Of a stretch of 64,000 nucleotides of DNA, positions 44,807 to 54,626 are shown in pieces. The notes below the pieces were generated by a model. The model made no database searches and was not told where the DNA came from. It saw only the letters and a list, made by a program, of their open reading frames with translations. The DNA comes from UBA6522 sp965205045 (GTDB lineage Bacteria; Pseudomonadota; Gammaproteobacteria; Steroidobacterales; Rariloculaceae), in NCBI GenBank assembly GCA_965205045.1, contig OZ242031.1, positions 2,728,001 to 2,792,000 on the forward strand, in the 5' to 3' direction. The position numbers and the translations under genes were made by a program. Each line of letters begins with the position of its first letter. Within the stretch, counting starts at the first letter, position 1.

Positions 44807-45394
44807 ATGAAGCGAGTATTGCTGTTCATTGGATTGATTCAAGCTGGTTATTTTGCTGCACCGATGGTAGCGGCCCAGGATCAAGAGGTTTGGATCGATT
44901 TGTTCGCAATGGCCCAATTCCCGCTCTTGGGAGAAGAGGGGTTTCTGCGCTACCCAACGGGGCCTTCCGAGTACAAGCGTCTCACCAGGTGGAACTTGGA
45001 CAAGTGGCGGGATCGAAGCCCTGAATATTTCGATTTGGTTGCGATCGTGCAAAATCCTGGCACGCTTCCGGTCGGATCGATTGAGCTGCAACTGACCAGA
45101 AACGTAAAGATCGGTGAGCGTCGGCATTGGCTTTCCGATGACCCGGAGCCGCCTCCGTGGGAGCTTGCACAGTGGGAAGGCGCGATTCCAGTGGAAACGA
45201 AGACGATCGGCGGACTCGAAGCGGATGCGGCGACGTCTGTTTGGTTCGGTCCGTTTTCGGCAGACGAACTGTTGGAGGATTTCAGGGGACAAGACACTTG
45301 GCCGTGGGAAGTCATGTATGAGGTAACACTTCTATGCAGCGGCTGTTCACCCTCCAACGGTGCCGCATCGTTCGACATGGTCCCCCCACATTAA
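44807..45394 (+). CDS. Small exported protein partnering the murein-peptidase-like giant
   Basis: 195 residues with a signal peptide (VLLFIGLIQAGYFAAPMVAAQ). The mature part is Trp-rich and beta-like (YFDLVAIVQNPGTLPVGSIE; two Cys in LLCSGCS). No family is recognised. It begins 6 bp after the giant gene's stop, with GGGTGAA as a ribosome site. An exported small partner behind a peptidoglycan-hydrolase-like effector is the classical layout of an immunity protein; that role is inference. Confidence 0.65.
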   Translation: MKRVLLFIGLIQAGYFAAPMVAAQDQEVWIDLFAMAQFPLLGEEGFLRYPTGPSEYKRLTRWNLDKWRDRSPEYFDLVAIVQNPGTLPVGSIELQLTRNVKIGERRHWLSDDPEPPPWELAQWEGAIPVETKTIGGLEADAATSVWFGPFSADELLEDFRGQDTWPWEVMYEVTLLCSGCSPSNGAASFDMVPPH

Positions 45395-45562
45395 GGGGAT
45401 TGTGTACGTCTCTGGACACAAGAAACGGTGGGCCGGTCGTGCCGCCTGTTGAGTTGATGATTCCGACAATGAATCCGTTGGGAGAACACGCGATAATCGC
45501 GGGATGCCACGGACACAGTCTCCGGTCCGCTTCCGTAGTCGATCCGAACCGATAGCCCGGAA

Positions 45563-46276
45563 CTACGGCAACTCCGCCAATTGCTGAAGCAATTGCCCCC
45601 TGGGCGTATTCGACGGCGCGAACCGCTGGACTCGGAACGAGTCGACTTCTCCCGTGTAGATGAATCCCTCGGCGTCCACGGCGATCATGTGCAGGCCGAA
45701 GAACTGGCCGCCGGCTTCGCCCATGCTGCCCAGTTCGCCCACGACCTCGCCGGTCTCCCGGTCGAGGAACCAGACCTTGTTGTTCATGCGGTCGGAGATG
45801 TAGAGAAATCGCTGCTCGGGGTCGGGAGAGAATGCCACGCCGCCTGTGGATCCGCCGCCGCCGGTGCCGGGGGCGAGCACGATCTCCTGCAGGAATTCGC
45901 CCGTGCGGGTAGTGACATGAATCCGGTTGGCGCGGCGGTCGGCCGCATACACCAGGCCGTCGTTGGAGACGATGAGGGTCAGGTGGCCGGCGAAATCGCG
46001 GGGCATCGGGCCGTTGGGCGTGTATGCATGATCGGCGTCGTCGGTGCTGATTTCCGCGAGGGGCTTGCCGTAGGCGCCCCAGCCGCGCCTGAACTCGAAC
46101 GTGTCCAGGTCGAATACCAGCACGCGCCCGCCCAGGTAGTTGTCGGCGACGTACATCTCGTCATCGGCCTCGACGATGCGAATCTCCTCGATTCCGCCCA
46201 CGACCATCGGCGTCCCGGGAGGATGGCGCTCGCGGAACTCGGGGCTGCGCCGGCCTGTGCTAGGATTGACGCCCAT
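45563..46276 (-). CDS. NHL/beta-propeller protein, N-terminally shortened
   Basis: About 237 residues forming the last blades of a six-bladed beta-propeller of the NHL type: MYVADNYLGGRVLVFDLDTF, LVYAADRRANRIHVTT, FLYISDRMNNKVWFLDRETG and FIYTGEVDSFRVQRF. Family members normally have about twice as many blades, so the N-terminal half is missing. The frame extends to a GTG at 46381, but that would overlap the divergent oxyR-like gene and the added residues are not propeller-like. No signal peptide remains. Probably a gene remnant or short form. Confidence 0.55.
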   Translation of the reverse strand: MGVNPSTGRRSPEFRERHPPGTPMVVGGIEEIRIVEADDEMYVADNYLGGRVLVFDLDTFEFRRGWGAYGKPLAEISTDDADHAYTPNGPMPRDFAGHLTLIVSNDGLVYAADRRANRIHVTTRTGEFLQEIVLAPGTGGGGSTGGVAFSPDPEQRFLYISDRMNNKVWFLDRETGEVVGELGSMGEAGGQFFGLHMIAVDAEGFIYTGEVDSFRVQRFAPSNTPRGQLLQQLAELP

Positions 46277-46370
46277 CCGGAACGGCTCATACCAATAGGG
46301 GCGACGGCCTTTCTCGGCGTCGAGTCGCGCGCCGGTTTGCACTTGTATTTCGCTCCGGAAGAGGTGGATC

Positions 46371-47321
46371 TTGCCAGTCACCCTGCGTCAGTTGCGCTAC
46401 TTCAAGGCGGTGGTCGAGTACGGCTCGTTCAGCCGGGCCGCGGAGGGCGTCCATGTCTCCCAGCCGGCGCTTTCGCTGCAGATTCGTGAACTCGAGGCGG
46501 GGATGGGCTCGCTCCTGTTCGAACGCGACAGCCACGGCGTCATGCTCACGCCGCTGGGTCGGGCGGCTCACGAGCAGACCCTCAGAATACTGGACGAGGC
46601 GCTGCTGCTGGAAACCATGGGGCAACGCTTCGGGGAAGGGCCGTTTCGCGTGGCTCTGGGCGTCGTCTCCACACTGGCGCCGTACCTGATGGCGGAACTG
46701 CTGAAGGAACTGGAGAGTGCACCCAGCCGTGTGGAACTGGATGTTCTCGAAGCGCCCAGCAGCAAGATCGTATCCGCGCTTCTCGCAGGCCGGCTCGATG
46801 CCGCCATCGTCTCGCTGCCGCTGGGATTGCTGGAACTGGAGGAGCGGCCGCTCTTCGGGGACCGCTTCCTGGTTGCCGGCCGTACGCAAAGGTTGGTCAC
46901 GTTCAGCGGGCTGGAGGACACGCCGCGGGCCGCGGACCTGGCCAAGTCCGACATCGGTCCGCTGCTGACCCTTGGGGAAAATCACTGCCTGGGCGATCAG
47001 GTCGTGGGCGCCTGCTCCATGTGGCGCGTGGAAGACATTCGCCGCGGCTCGGAATCCCTGGCCACGCTCGCCCGGCTGGTCGCGAACGGAGCGGGTTTGA
47101 CGCTGATGCCGGAAACGGCCGCACTGTGCGAACAGGCCGCGACGCCCGGACTGAGCTACCTGCGTCTTGCCCCGCCTGAACCTTCGCGGCAAATCGGCCT
47201 CACCCACCGCGTCGCTTCGCACGACCAGCCGTGGATCGAACTGCTGGTCGATGCCGCAACCAGGGCGGGGAAGGCGCTCACCCGCAAGGCACGAGAGGCG
47301 ATCGGCACCTCAGTTGAGTGA
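46371..47321 (+). CDS. LysR-type regulator, OxyR-like
   Basis: 316 residues. The N-terminal winged HTH (LRQLRYFKAVVEYGSFSRAA, SQPALSLQIRELE) is followed by the effector domain, which contains GENHCLGDQVVGAC. The HCLxDQ...C spacing (eight residues between the cysteines) is that of OxyR Cys199/Cys208, which sense peroxide by disulfide formation. The start is a TTG. Its 3' end overlaps the putative putA start (TTGAGTGA), so it may be cotranscribed with proline catabolism. I assign the OxyR type from the Cys motif; orthology is not proved. Confidence 0.8.
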   Translation: MPVTLRQLRYFKAVVEYGSFSRAAEGVHVSQPALSLQIRELEAGMGSLLFERDSHGVMLTPLGRAAHEQTLRILDEALLLETMGQRFGEGPFRVALGVVSTLAPYLMAELLKELESAPSRVELDVLEAPSSKIVSALLAGRLDAAIVSLPLGLLELEERPLFGDRFLVAGRTQRLVTFSGLEDTPRAADLAKSDIGPLLTLGENHCLGDQVVGACSMWRVEDIRRGSESLATLARLVANGAGLTLMPETAALCEQAATPGLSYLRLAPPEPSRQIGLTHRVASHDQPWIELLVDAATRAGKALTRKAREAIGTSVE

Positions 47322-50300
47322 TCTGACCGTTCAGCATCCCGAACGCGCAGGTCAGCGCGTTGCGGGGGATGGTTCCGGCGCCGACCTCGAGCGGCTGCGT
47401 GGGGCGGTCCGGCGCGCCAAGTTCACGCCCGAGCAGGCGTCGGTGAACGCCTTGCTTGAAGAGTGGCCGTTCGACGACGCCTTTGCCGCGTCGATCGAGG
47501 ACGCCGCCGCGGCCATCATCGTGGCCGTGCGAGCGGACCGGGCCAACCGGACCGTGCTCGACCGGTTCCTGGCGGAGTACGGCCTGAGCAACCGGGAAGG
47601 GATCGCCCTCATGTGCCTGGCCGAGGCGCTCCTGCGCATACCGGACAGCGCCACGGCGGACCGCCTGATTGCCGACAAGATCGGCGTGGGCGAGTGGTCC
47701 GCGCACCTGGGGCATTCCGACGACCTGTTGGTGAATGCCTCCACCTGGGCGCTGATCCTCACCGGGCAGGTCGTCTCCGTGGAACGCGCATTCTCCGCCA
47801 ATCCGGCCACGTGGCTGCGCCAGCTTGCGAACCGGCTGGGCGAACCGGTGATCCAGGGGGCGGTGCGCCAGGCGATGCGCATCCTCGGCACCGAGTTCGT
47901 GCTGGGCCGCACCATCGGGGAAGCCCTGCAACGAAGTTCCGCCGGCCAGAGTTACTCCTACGACATGCTCGGCGAGGCTGCGCGTGACGGCGCCTCCGCG
48001 AAGCGTTACTTCGACGCCTACCTGCACGCGGTCGAGTCGCTGCGGGACGCCGCGAAGGACGCCGCCGCCGATCCGCCATCGGTATCGGTCAAGCTCTCCG
48101 CGCTGCATCCGCGCTACGAATACGCGCAGCGGCAGCGCGTGCTGGAGGAACTCGGGCCGCGCCTGAGCGCCCTGGCCGAGCGGGCGGCGGAGATCGGGAC
48201 CGGACTGACCATCGACGCCGAGGAAGCCGACCGTCTGGATATCTCCCTGGATCTCTTCGAACGGGTCGCGAAAAACGTGCAGCCGGGCGGAAGTCCCGGC
48301 GTGGGCATCGTCATACAGGCCTACGGCAAGCGGGCCCGGCCTGTCATCGACTGGACCGTCGCGCTGGCCCGCGAGATCGGCCGGCCCATACCGGTGCGGC
48401 TGGTGAAGGGGGCGTACTGGGACGCGGAGATCAAGCACTCGCAGGTCATGGGCTATCCGGACTTCCCGGTCTTTACCCGCAAGGCGGCCACCGACCTTTC
48501 CTACCTGGTCTGCGCCCGCAGGATCCTGACGCATCCGGGTGAAATCGCAGGCCAGTTCGCGACCCACAATGCGCACACGGTCGCCGCCGTCATGGCGCTT
48601 GCCGGCGCGTCGCGAAACTTCGAGTTCCAGCGCCTGCACGGCATGGGAGAATCGCTCTATCGAGCGGCAGCGAAGCAGTACGAACGCTTCCCGGCGTTGC
48701 GCGTCTATGCGCCTGTCGGCTCCCACGAGGATCTGCTCGCGTACCTGGTTCGGCGCTTGCTGGAAAACGGCGCCAACACGTCCTTCGTCAACCGCGTACT
48801 CAACGAGCGGCTGCCTCCCGAACGGATCGCTGTGGATCCTGTCGGCGCGGTACGCGCCACGCGCCCGGCCGCGCATCCCGGGATCGCTCATCCCGGCGCG
48901 CTGTTCGGGCCGAAGCGGACGAATTCGTCCGGCCTCGACCTGACCGATCCCGACCACGCGGGCCGCTTGCAGCGACGCTGCGTACGGCCGTTGAGTTCGC
49001 CCCTGCGGGCCGCGTCGATCCTCCGCGGGCATCCCGGAGGGGGCGCCGGCCGCGCCGTATTCAATCCGGCGAACCGCGACGAGCACCTGGGCTATTGCGC
49101 CGATGCTGGCCGGGAGGAAATCGGGCGCGCATTCGAGCTGGCATCGGGGGCGCAGCCGGACTGGGAGGCCGCGGGCGGGGAAGGGCGGGCCCGGCTGCTG
49201 GAAGCGGTGGCCGACAAGCTCGAGGACGAACGCGAGCGGTTGATCCCGGTCCTGGTCAAGGAAGCCGGCAAGACCCTGCCCGATGCGATCGCCGAAGTCC
49301 GCGAAGCGGTGGATTTCTGCCGTTACTACGCGTCCGAAGCGAAGCGGCTGTTTGCCGGGCCGCGGCGGCTTCCGGGACCCACGGGCGAGTCCAATCAGCT
49401 CAGCCTGCACGGCCGCGGCGTATTCGTCTGCATCAGTCCCTGGAACTTTCCGCTGGCCATCTTTGCGGGACAGATCTCCGCGGCGCTGATGGCCGGCAAC
49501 ACCGTCATCGCGAAACCGGCGGAGGAAACGCCGTTGATCGCCTTCGAGGCGGTTCGGCTCATGCATGCCGCCGGGATTCCCGTCAACGCGCTCAATCTCG
49601 TCACCGGCGGCGCGGCCGCGGGCGAGGCGCTGGTGCGGCATCCGCAGACCGCCGGCGTGGCGTTTACCGGAAGTACCGGGGCCGCGCGGTCGATCAATCG
49701 CACGCTGGCGGCGCGGGATGGGCCGGTGGCGCCGCTGATCGCGGAAACCGGCGGGCAGAATGCGATGCTGGTGGATTCCAGCGCGCTGCTGGAACAGGTG
49801 ACCGACGACGTGATCCAGTCGGCGTTCGGGAGTTGCGGGCAGCGCTGTTCGGCGCTGCGGGTGCTGTACATTCAGGAGGACATCGCCGGCAAGGCCATCG
49901 ACATGATCGCCGGCGCCATGGACGAACTGCGCGTCGGCAACCCCGCGAGGCTCGATACGGATGTCGGCCCCGTCATTACCGAAGCCGCGGCGTCAGGCCT
50001 GCGCGCCCACGTCAGCGAGATGGCGGCGCAGGGCGCCTGCCGGCACGTGGCGCCGCTCGCCGAGGAGTGCGCGAAGGGCACCTTCGTGGCGCCGGCCCTG
50101 CTGGAAATCGACGGCATGGGCGCACTGACGCAGGAGCATTTCGGCCCGATTCTTCACGTGGTCCGCTATCCGGGCAGCGGATTCGCCTCGGCGGTGCGGG
50201 ATGCCATGAGTTCGGGCTACGGACTGACGCTGGGGCTGCACAGTCGAATCGAGGCCCGGGCCAACAAGCTGTTCGAACTGGTGCCGGTGGGAAACGTCTA

Positions 50301-50490
50301 CGTCAATCGAAACATGATCGGCGCCGTGGTGGGATCGCAGCCGTTCGGGGGCCAGGGACTGTCCGGTACGGGGCCCAAGGCCGGCGGACCCCACTACCTG
50401 CTCCGGTTCGCCACCGAAAAGACGCTGACGCTCAACACCACCGCAACCGGAGGCAACGCCGAATTGCTTTCGCTGGAATCCGACAGTTGA
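47314..50490 (+). CDS. putA: Bifunctional proline dehydrogenase / delta-1-pyrroline-5-carboxylate dehydrogenase
   Basis: About 1,058 residues oxidising proline to glutamate. The FAD-binding PRODH barrel shows SVKLSALHPRYEYAQ, RLVKGAYWDAEIKHSQ and the YAPVGSHEDLLAYLVRRLLENGANTSFVNR region. The NAD-dependent aldehyde dehydrogenase half has SPWNFPLAIF, ETGGQNAM (catalytic Glu) and GQRCSALRVLY (catalytic Cys). There is no N-terminal ribbon-helix-helix, so it does not self-regulate like E. coli PutA. The start is uncertain: the frame is open into the oxyR-like gene, and TTG 47314 overlaps its stop. Confidence 0.95.
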   Translation: MSDLTVQHPERAGQRVAGDGSGADLERLRGAVRRAKFTPEQASVNALLEEWPFDDAFAASIEDAAAAIIVAVRADRANRTVLDRFLAEYGLSNREGIALMCLAEALLRIPDSATADRLIADKIGVGEWSAHLGHSDDLLVNASTWALILTGQVVSVERAFSANPATWLRQLANRLGEPVIQGAVRQAMRILGTEFVLGRTIGEALQRSSAGQSYSYDMLGEAARDGASAKRYFDAYLHAVESLRDAAKDAAADPPSVSVKLSALHPRYEYAQRQRVLEELGPRLSALAERAAEIGTGLTIDAEEADRLDISLDLFERVAKNVQPGGSPGVGIVIQAYGKRARPVIDWTVALAREIGRPIPVRLVKGAYWDAEIKHSQVMGYPDFPVFTRKAATDLSYLVCARRILTHPGEIAGQFATHNAHTVAAVMALAGASRNFEFQRLHGMGESLYRAAAKQYERFPALRVYAPVGSHEDLLAYLVRRLLENGANTSFVNRVLNERLPPERIAVDPVGAVRATRPAAHPGIAHPGALFGPKRTNSSGLDLTDPDHAGRLQRRCVRPLSSPLRAASILRGHPGGGAGRAVFNPANRDEHLGYCADAGREEIGRAFELASGAQPDWEAAGGEGRARLLEAVADKLEDERERLIPVLVKEAGKTLPDAIAEVREAVDFCRYYASEAKRLFAGPRRLPGPTGESNQLSLHGRGVFVCISPWNFPLAIFAGQISAALMAGNTVIAKPAEETPLIAFEAVRLMHAAGIPVNALNLVTGGAAAGEALVRHPQTAGVAFTGSTGAARSINRTLAARDGPVAPLIAETGGQNAMLVDSSALLEQVTDDVIQSAFGSCGQRCSALRVLYIQEDIAGKAIDMIAGAMDELRVGNPARLDTDVGPVITEAAASGLRAHVSEMAAQGACRHVAPLAEECAKGTFVAPALLEIDGMGALTQEHFGPILHVVRYPGSGFASAVRDAMSSGYGLTLGLHSRIEARANKLFELVPVGNVYVNRNMIGAVVGSQPFGGQGLSGTGPKAGGPHYLLRFATEKTLTLNTTATGGNAELLSLESDS

Positions 50491-50652
50491 ACGCGCGGCC
50501 ACCGGGAGGGCGCGTCCACAAGCGCCCATCTGCCTTGTTGCCGTCTCTTGACGTATGCCCGATACGTCGGCGAGCCGGCGCCGCGCATCTGAGCGCCTGT
50601 GAACGCGCTGATCCGAATCTATCGGTTGGTTGTCGCACCAGGGCGCAGGCGC

Positions 50653-51390
50653 ATGCGGTTTGAGGCTCCGCTGATACGCGGGACGCTGGTGCGGCGCTAC
50701 AAGCGCTTTCTGGCGGATGTGGTGCTTGACGACGGCGCCGAGACCACGGTTCACTGCCCCAATACCGGCTCCATGCTGGGTTGCATGACGCCGGGAGCCA
50801 CCGTCTTGCTGCTGCCCGCCGCCAATCCCGCCCGAAAGTACCCGCTGGGCTGGGAACTGGTCGAAGTCGCCCCGGCCGGCCTCTTGCCACGGGCTGCCTG
50901 CGTGCTGGTGGGAATCAACACGGGCCGCAGCAACGCCTTGGTGGCCGAGGCGCTGGAGCGGGGGATGATTCCCGAACTGGCCGGCTACGGCCGCTTGCGG
51001 CGGGAAGTGAAGGTGCCGGGGACCCGGTCGAGGATCGACTTTCTCCTTGAAGGTCACCCGACGGACCCCGACTGCTACCTGGAGGTCAAGAACGTCACCG
51101 CGGCGGTCAGCGGCGGCATCGCGTTCTTCCCGGACGCGGTGAGTGCCCGGGCGGTGCGGCATGTGGACGAGTTGGCCGGGCGGGCAGCCCGGGGGCAGCG
51201 CAGCGCGATGTGCTTCTGCGTGCAGCGCGCCGACGTGAGCGCGGTCCGGCCGGCCGACGAGATCGACCCCGCCTACGGGCGGGCCTTGCGCCGGGCCGTT
51301 GCCGGCGGCGTCGAGGTCTATGCACTGCGCGCGGAGGTCACCACATCGCAAGTGCGCCTGGAGCACCGGATTCCTGTGGACCTGGGCTGA
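50653..51390 (+). CDS. sfsA: SfsA family protein (sugar fermentation stimulation homologue)
   Basis: 245 residues from MRFEAPLIRGTLVRRYKRF, the usual SfsA opening. HCPNTGSMLGC, the PGTRSRIDFLLEG strand and CYLEVKNVTAAV (a nuclease-like EVK element) are conserved. SfsA has been described as a DNA-binding protein and carries a nuclease-like fold; its true role is unsettled. The frame extends 18 codons upstream of the chosen start. It is followed on the same strand by the lol genes. Confidence 0.92.
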   Translation: MRFEAPLIRGTLVRRYKRFLADVVLDDGAETTVHCPNTGSMLGCMTPGATVLLLPAANPARKYPLGWELVEVAPAGLLPRAACVLVGINTGRSNALVAEALERGMIPELAGYGRLRREVKVPGTRSRIDFLLEGHPTDPDCYLEVKNVTAAVSGGIAFFPDAVSARAVRHVDELAGRAARGQRSAMCFCVQRADVSAVRPADEIDPAYGRALRRAVAGGVEVYALRAEVTTSQVRLEHRIPVDLG

Positions 51391-51442
51391 AAACACTCCA
51401 ATATTCGGGTTCCCGGCGCCCACTGTGATTTAATGCGGGCCG

Positions 51443-52690
51443 ATGTTTCGTCCGCTGGAATGCTTCATAGGGCTGCGCTACGTGCGAGCGCGCACGCAGC
51501 GCGGCCTCGTCTCGTTCATCAGCCTGGCTTCGCTGTCGGGTATCGGCCTGGGTGTGGCCGCGCTGATCGTCATCCTGTCGGTGATGAACGGGTTCGAGTC
51601 CGAGTTGCGGACGCGGCTGCTCAGCATCGGCGCCCACGCGAGCCTGTCCGACCCGTCTGAAGGTCTGGCGGACTGGCCGGCGCTGGCCGCCCGGGTCGCG
51701 GCTCAGCCAGGAGTGGACGCGGCGGCGCCGTTCACGCAGCTCGAGGGCATGCTGGCATCGTCGAACTCGATCCTCCGTCCGGTGGTGGTACGCGGCATCG
51801 TGCCCGCAGAGGAGGCCGCCGTTTCGCAACTGGAGGGATTGCTCACCGTCGGCAGCCTCGGCGACCTGCAGCCGGGTGTACAGCGGATCATTCTCGGGCG
51901 GTTTCTGGCCTCGGCTCTTGGCGTCGGCGTGGGTGACCGCGTCACGCTGCTGGCGCCTGCGGTCGAGGACGGAAGGCTCACGCCGAGGCTGGCCGGTTTC
52001 GTGGTCATCGGGCTGTTTCAGGCCGGGGTCCAGGAACACGATGTAGAACTGGCGTTGGTTCACCTGGATGACGCCAGCCGGCTCAAGGGGCTTGGGGCGC
52101 GTCCCGAGAGCCTGGGCATTCGCCTGCAGGATCCGCTGGCCGCCGGTCAGCTTCGCGAAGCGCTGGAAATCGATGAACCCGGACTCCGGTACACGGACTG
52201 GACCCTGCAGAACCAGAGCTTCTTCCGCGCCATCAACATCGAGAAAGTCATGATGACGCTGCTCCTGATGCTCATCGTCGCCGTAGCCGCCTTCAACGTG
52301 GTCGCGTCACTGACGATGACGGTGACCGACCGGCACAGGGACATCGCCATCCTGCGCACCCATGGCCTTGAGGCCGGCCGGGTTGCGCGAATCTTCATCG
52401 TCCAGGGATCGGTGCTGGGCATCGGAGGCACGGCCATCGGCGTTGCGCTGGGCATCCTGCTGGCGGCAAACGTGGAAACCATCGTTCCCTGGCTTGAAAT
52501 GACCTTCAACTTCCGCATCATGCCGGGCGACGTCTACTACGTGACGGAGATTCCCTCCGAGATCCACCTGGCCGATCTCATACTCGTGCCAGCCCTGGCG
52601 CTGGCCGTGGCCGTCGGGGCGACGATCTACCCGGCGCGCCGCGCCGCCGCCGTCGAACCGGCCGAAGCCCTGAGGTACGAACGGCCATGA
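51443..52690 (+). CDS. lolC: Lipoprotein-releasing ABC permease, LolC/LolE family (first copy)
   Basis: 415 residues with the four-helix FtsX/MacB-type layout: helix 1 (GIGLGVAALIVILSVMNGFE), a large periplasmic domain, and three C-terminal helices (MMTLLLMLIVAVAAFNVVAS etc.). The family motif RTHGLEAGRVARIFIVQG is the coupling helix to the ATPase. Together with the next two genes it extracts outer-membrane lipoproteins from the inner membrane. Its stop overlaps the start of the second permease by 4 bp. Confidence 0.93.
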   Translation: MFRPLECFIGLRYVRARTQRGLVSFISLASLSGIGLGVAALIVILSVMNGFESELRTRLLSIGAHASLSDPSEGLADWPALAARVAAQPGVDAAAPFTQLEGMLASSNSILRPVVVRGIVPAEEAAVSQLEGLLTVGSLGDLQPGVQRIILGRFLASALGVGVGDRVTLLAPAVEDGRLTPRLAGFVVIGLFQAGVQEHDVELALVHLDDASRLKGLGARPESLGIRLQDPLAAGQLREALEIDEPGLRYTDWTLQNQSFFRAINIEKVMMTLLLMLIVAVAAFNVVASLTMTVTDRHRDIAILRTHGLEAGRVARIFIVQGSVLGIGGTAIGVALGILLAANVETIVPWLEMTFNFRIMPGDVYYVTEIPSEIHLADLILVPALALAVAVGATIYPARRAAAVEPAEALRYERP

Positions 52691-53934
52691 GACAGCCCTA
52701 TGAGATCTCCATGGCCCTGCGTTACCTGCGTGTGCGCGGCAAAAACGGCTTTATCTCGTTCATATCGCTGGTTTCTATGGTAGGCATCGGCCTTGCGGTC
52801 GCGGTATTAATAGTCGTGCTCTCGGTAATGAACGGATTTGAACATGAGCTGCGGCAGAGAATTCTCAATATCGTGTCCCATGCGACGATCAGCGGTGCGG
52901 ATGCGCCGCTGGCGGATTGGCGGAGCATGCGCGACCGCGTTCTGGCGAGCCCCGACGTGATCGGGGCGGCGCCCTATGTGGACGGCCAGGGGCTGTTGAT
53001 GGCCGAGGAGGCGCTCGCGGGCGTGCAGGTGCGCGGTATCGACCCTGAGATCGAGTCCGACGTGTCGGTGATTGAAACGCTGCTGGGGCAGGGCAGCCTG
53101 GAGGACCTGCAGCAGGGGGCCTACCGGACGCTCATCGGCACCGCGCTTGCAGAGGAACTGGCTGTCGGCGTCGGCGACTCCGTGGTCCTGATCCTGGCCC
53201 AGGGCACGGTCACGCCCGTGGGCCTGACGCCCCGGACGCGGGTCTTGCACATCGCCGGTACGTTCGAGGCCGGCATGTTCGAGTACGATCGCGGGCTGAT
53301 CTACATTCACCTGGAAGACGCGGCGCGATTGTTCCGCACCGGCGGCGAGGCCACCGGGCTGCGCCTGGCGGTTGCGGACATCTTCCGGGCGGGCAGTGTC
53401 GCGCTGGACCTGGCCCGGGCCCTGGGCGGTGGGTTCTACATCGGGGACTGGACCGGGCAGCACGTCAATTTCTTCCGGTCCATCCAGCTCACCAAGTCGA
53501 TCATGTTCGTCATTTTTTCCCTGGTGATCGCGGTGGCGGTGTTCAACATCCTGTCCACCCTGGTCATGGTTGTGCGCGACAAGCGCTCGGACATTGCCAT
53601 TCTGCAGAGTTTCGGCGCCTCTTCGCGCAGCATCGCCGCGCTGTTCGCGACCCAGGGCACGATGATCGGCGTGATCGGCACGGCATTCGGCGTCGCGCTG
53701 GGAATCCTCATCGCCAGCCAACTGGGCGGCATGGTGACAGTCCTCGAGACCGTGCTGGGCATCGACCTGCTGTCGGAAGAGGTGTACTTCATCAGCGACC
53801 TGCCGACGGACATTCGCCCCGCGGAGGTGATCCGGATTGCCCTGCTCGCCATTGTGCTGGCGATTTCGGCCACGTTGTATCCGGCGTTCAGCGCATCCAG
53901 GCAACCGCCGGTGGAGGCCCTGCGCCATGAATGA
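52687..53934 (+). CDS. lolE: Lipoprotein-releasing ABC permease, LolC/LolE family (second copy)
   Basis: 415 residues, a paralogue of the preceding gene and identical in length. Helix 1 (GIGLAVAVLIVVLSVMNGFE) and the coupling segment LQSFGASSRSIAALFATQG are conserved. Having two LolC/E-type permeases with one LolD is the E. coli arrangement (lolC-lolD-lolE), here reordered as permease-permease-ATPase. Which copy is functionally LolC and which LolE is not determined. The stop overlaps the lolD start. Confidence 0.93.
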   Translation: MRQPYEISMALRYLRVRGKNGFISFISLVSMVGIGLAVAVLIVVLSVMNGFEHELRQRILNIVSHATISGADAPLADWRSMRDRVLASPDVIGAAPYVDGQGLLMAEEALAGVQVRGIDPEIESDVSVIETLLGQGSLEDLQQGAYRTLIGTALAEELAVGVGDSVVLILAQGTVTPVGLTPRTRVLHIAGTFEAGMFEYDRGLIYIHLEDAARLFRTGGEATGLRLAVADIFRAGSVALDLARALGGGFYIGDWTGQHVNFFRSIQLTKSIMFVIFSLVIAVAVFNILSTLVMVVRDKRSDIAILQSFGASSRSIAALFATQGTMIGVIGTAFGVALGILIASQLGGMVTVLETVLGIDLLSEEVYFISDLPTDIRPAEVIRIALLAIVLAISATLYPAFSASRQPPVEALRHE

Positions 53935-54610
53935 TCCGGTGCTCGCAGTCGAAGGCCTGGTCAAGCATTTCACGGAAGCCGGCCGCACGCTTGAAGTCCT
54001 GCGCGGGGTGGATCTCCGCGTGGATACGGGGGATCGGATCGCCATCGTCGGCGCCTCGGGTTCCGGCAAGAGTACGTTGCTGCAGTTGCTGGGCGGCCTG
54101 GACAAGGCCACCGCGGGCGAGGTCCGGGTTTGCGGCGAGGCGATGACCCGGTTGAGCAACAACCGCAGGGGCGCGCTGCGCAACCGGGCGCTGGGGTTTG
54201 TTTACCAGTTCCATCACCTGTTGCCCGAATTCAGCACGCTGGAGAACGTGGCCATGCCCCTGCTGGTCCGGGGCGATGCGCCGGCGGAGGCCGCCGCCCG
54301 TGCCGAGGAATTGCTCGTGCGCGTGGGCCTCGAGGAACGGCTGACACATCGGCCCGGGCAACTGTCCGGCGGCGAACGCCAGCGGACCGCCGTAGCACGA
54401 GCGCTGGTGACCCGCCCCGCCGTGGTACTGGCCGATGAGCCCACCGGCAACCTGGATCGCCCCACCGGCGCCCGGGTATTCGACCTCATGCTCGAACTCA
54501 ACGCGGACCTGGGCACCAGCCTGGTGGTCGTGACGCACGATCCGGACCTGGCGGCTCGCATGGACCGAACTCTGGAACTGCGTGACGGAGTGTTGCACGC
54601 GCTGAGTTGA
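53927..54610 (+). CDS. lolD: Lipoprotein-releasing ABC ATPase LolD
   Basis: 227 residues of the MacB/LolD ATPase class. Walker A GASGSGKST, Q-loop VYQFHHLLPEF (the family signature before the helical domain), signature LSGGERQR, Walker B VVLADEPTG and the H-loop VTHDP are all present. The ATG chosen overlaps the end of the upstream permease. It is followed 16 bp later by comEC. Confidence 0.95.
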   Translation: MNDPVLAVEGLVKHFTEAGRTLEVLRGVDLRVDTGDRIAIVGASGSGKSTLLQLLGGLDKATAGEVRVCGEAMTRLSNNRRGALRNRALGFVYQFHHLLPEFSTLENVAMPLLVRGDAPAEAAARAEELLVRVGLEERLTHRPGQLSGGERQRTAVARALVTRPAVVLADEPTGNLDRPTGARVFDLMLELNADLGTSLVVVTHDPDLAARMDRTLELRDGVLHALS

Positions 54611-54626
54611 CGGTGACCGACAAGCC

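Noticed and set aside
45563..46381. Longer NHL protein starting at GTG 46381
   Set aside because: It would overlap the divergent regulator start, and the extra residues lack propeller character.
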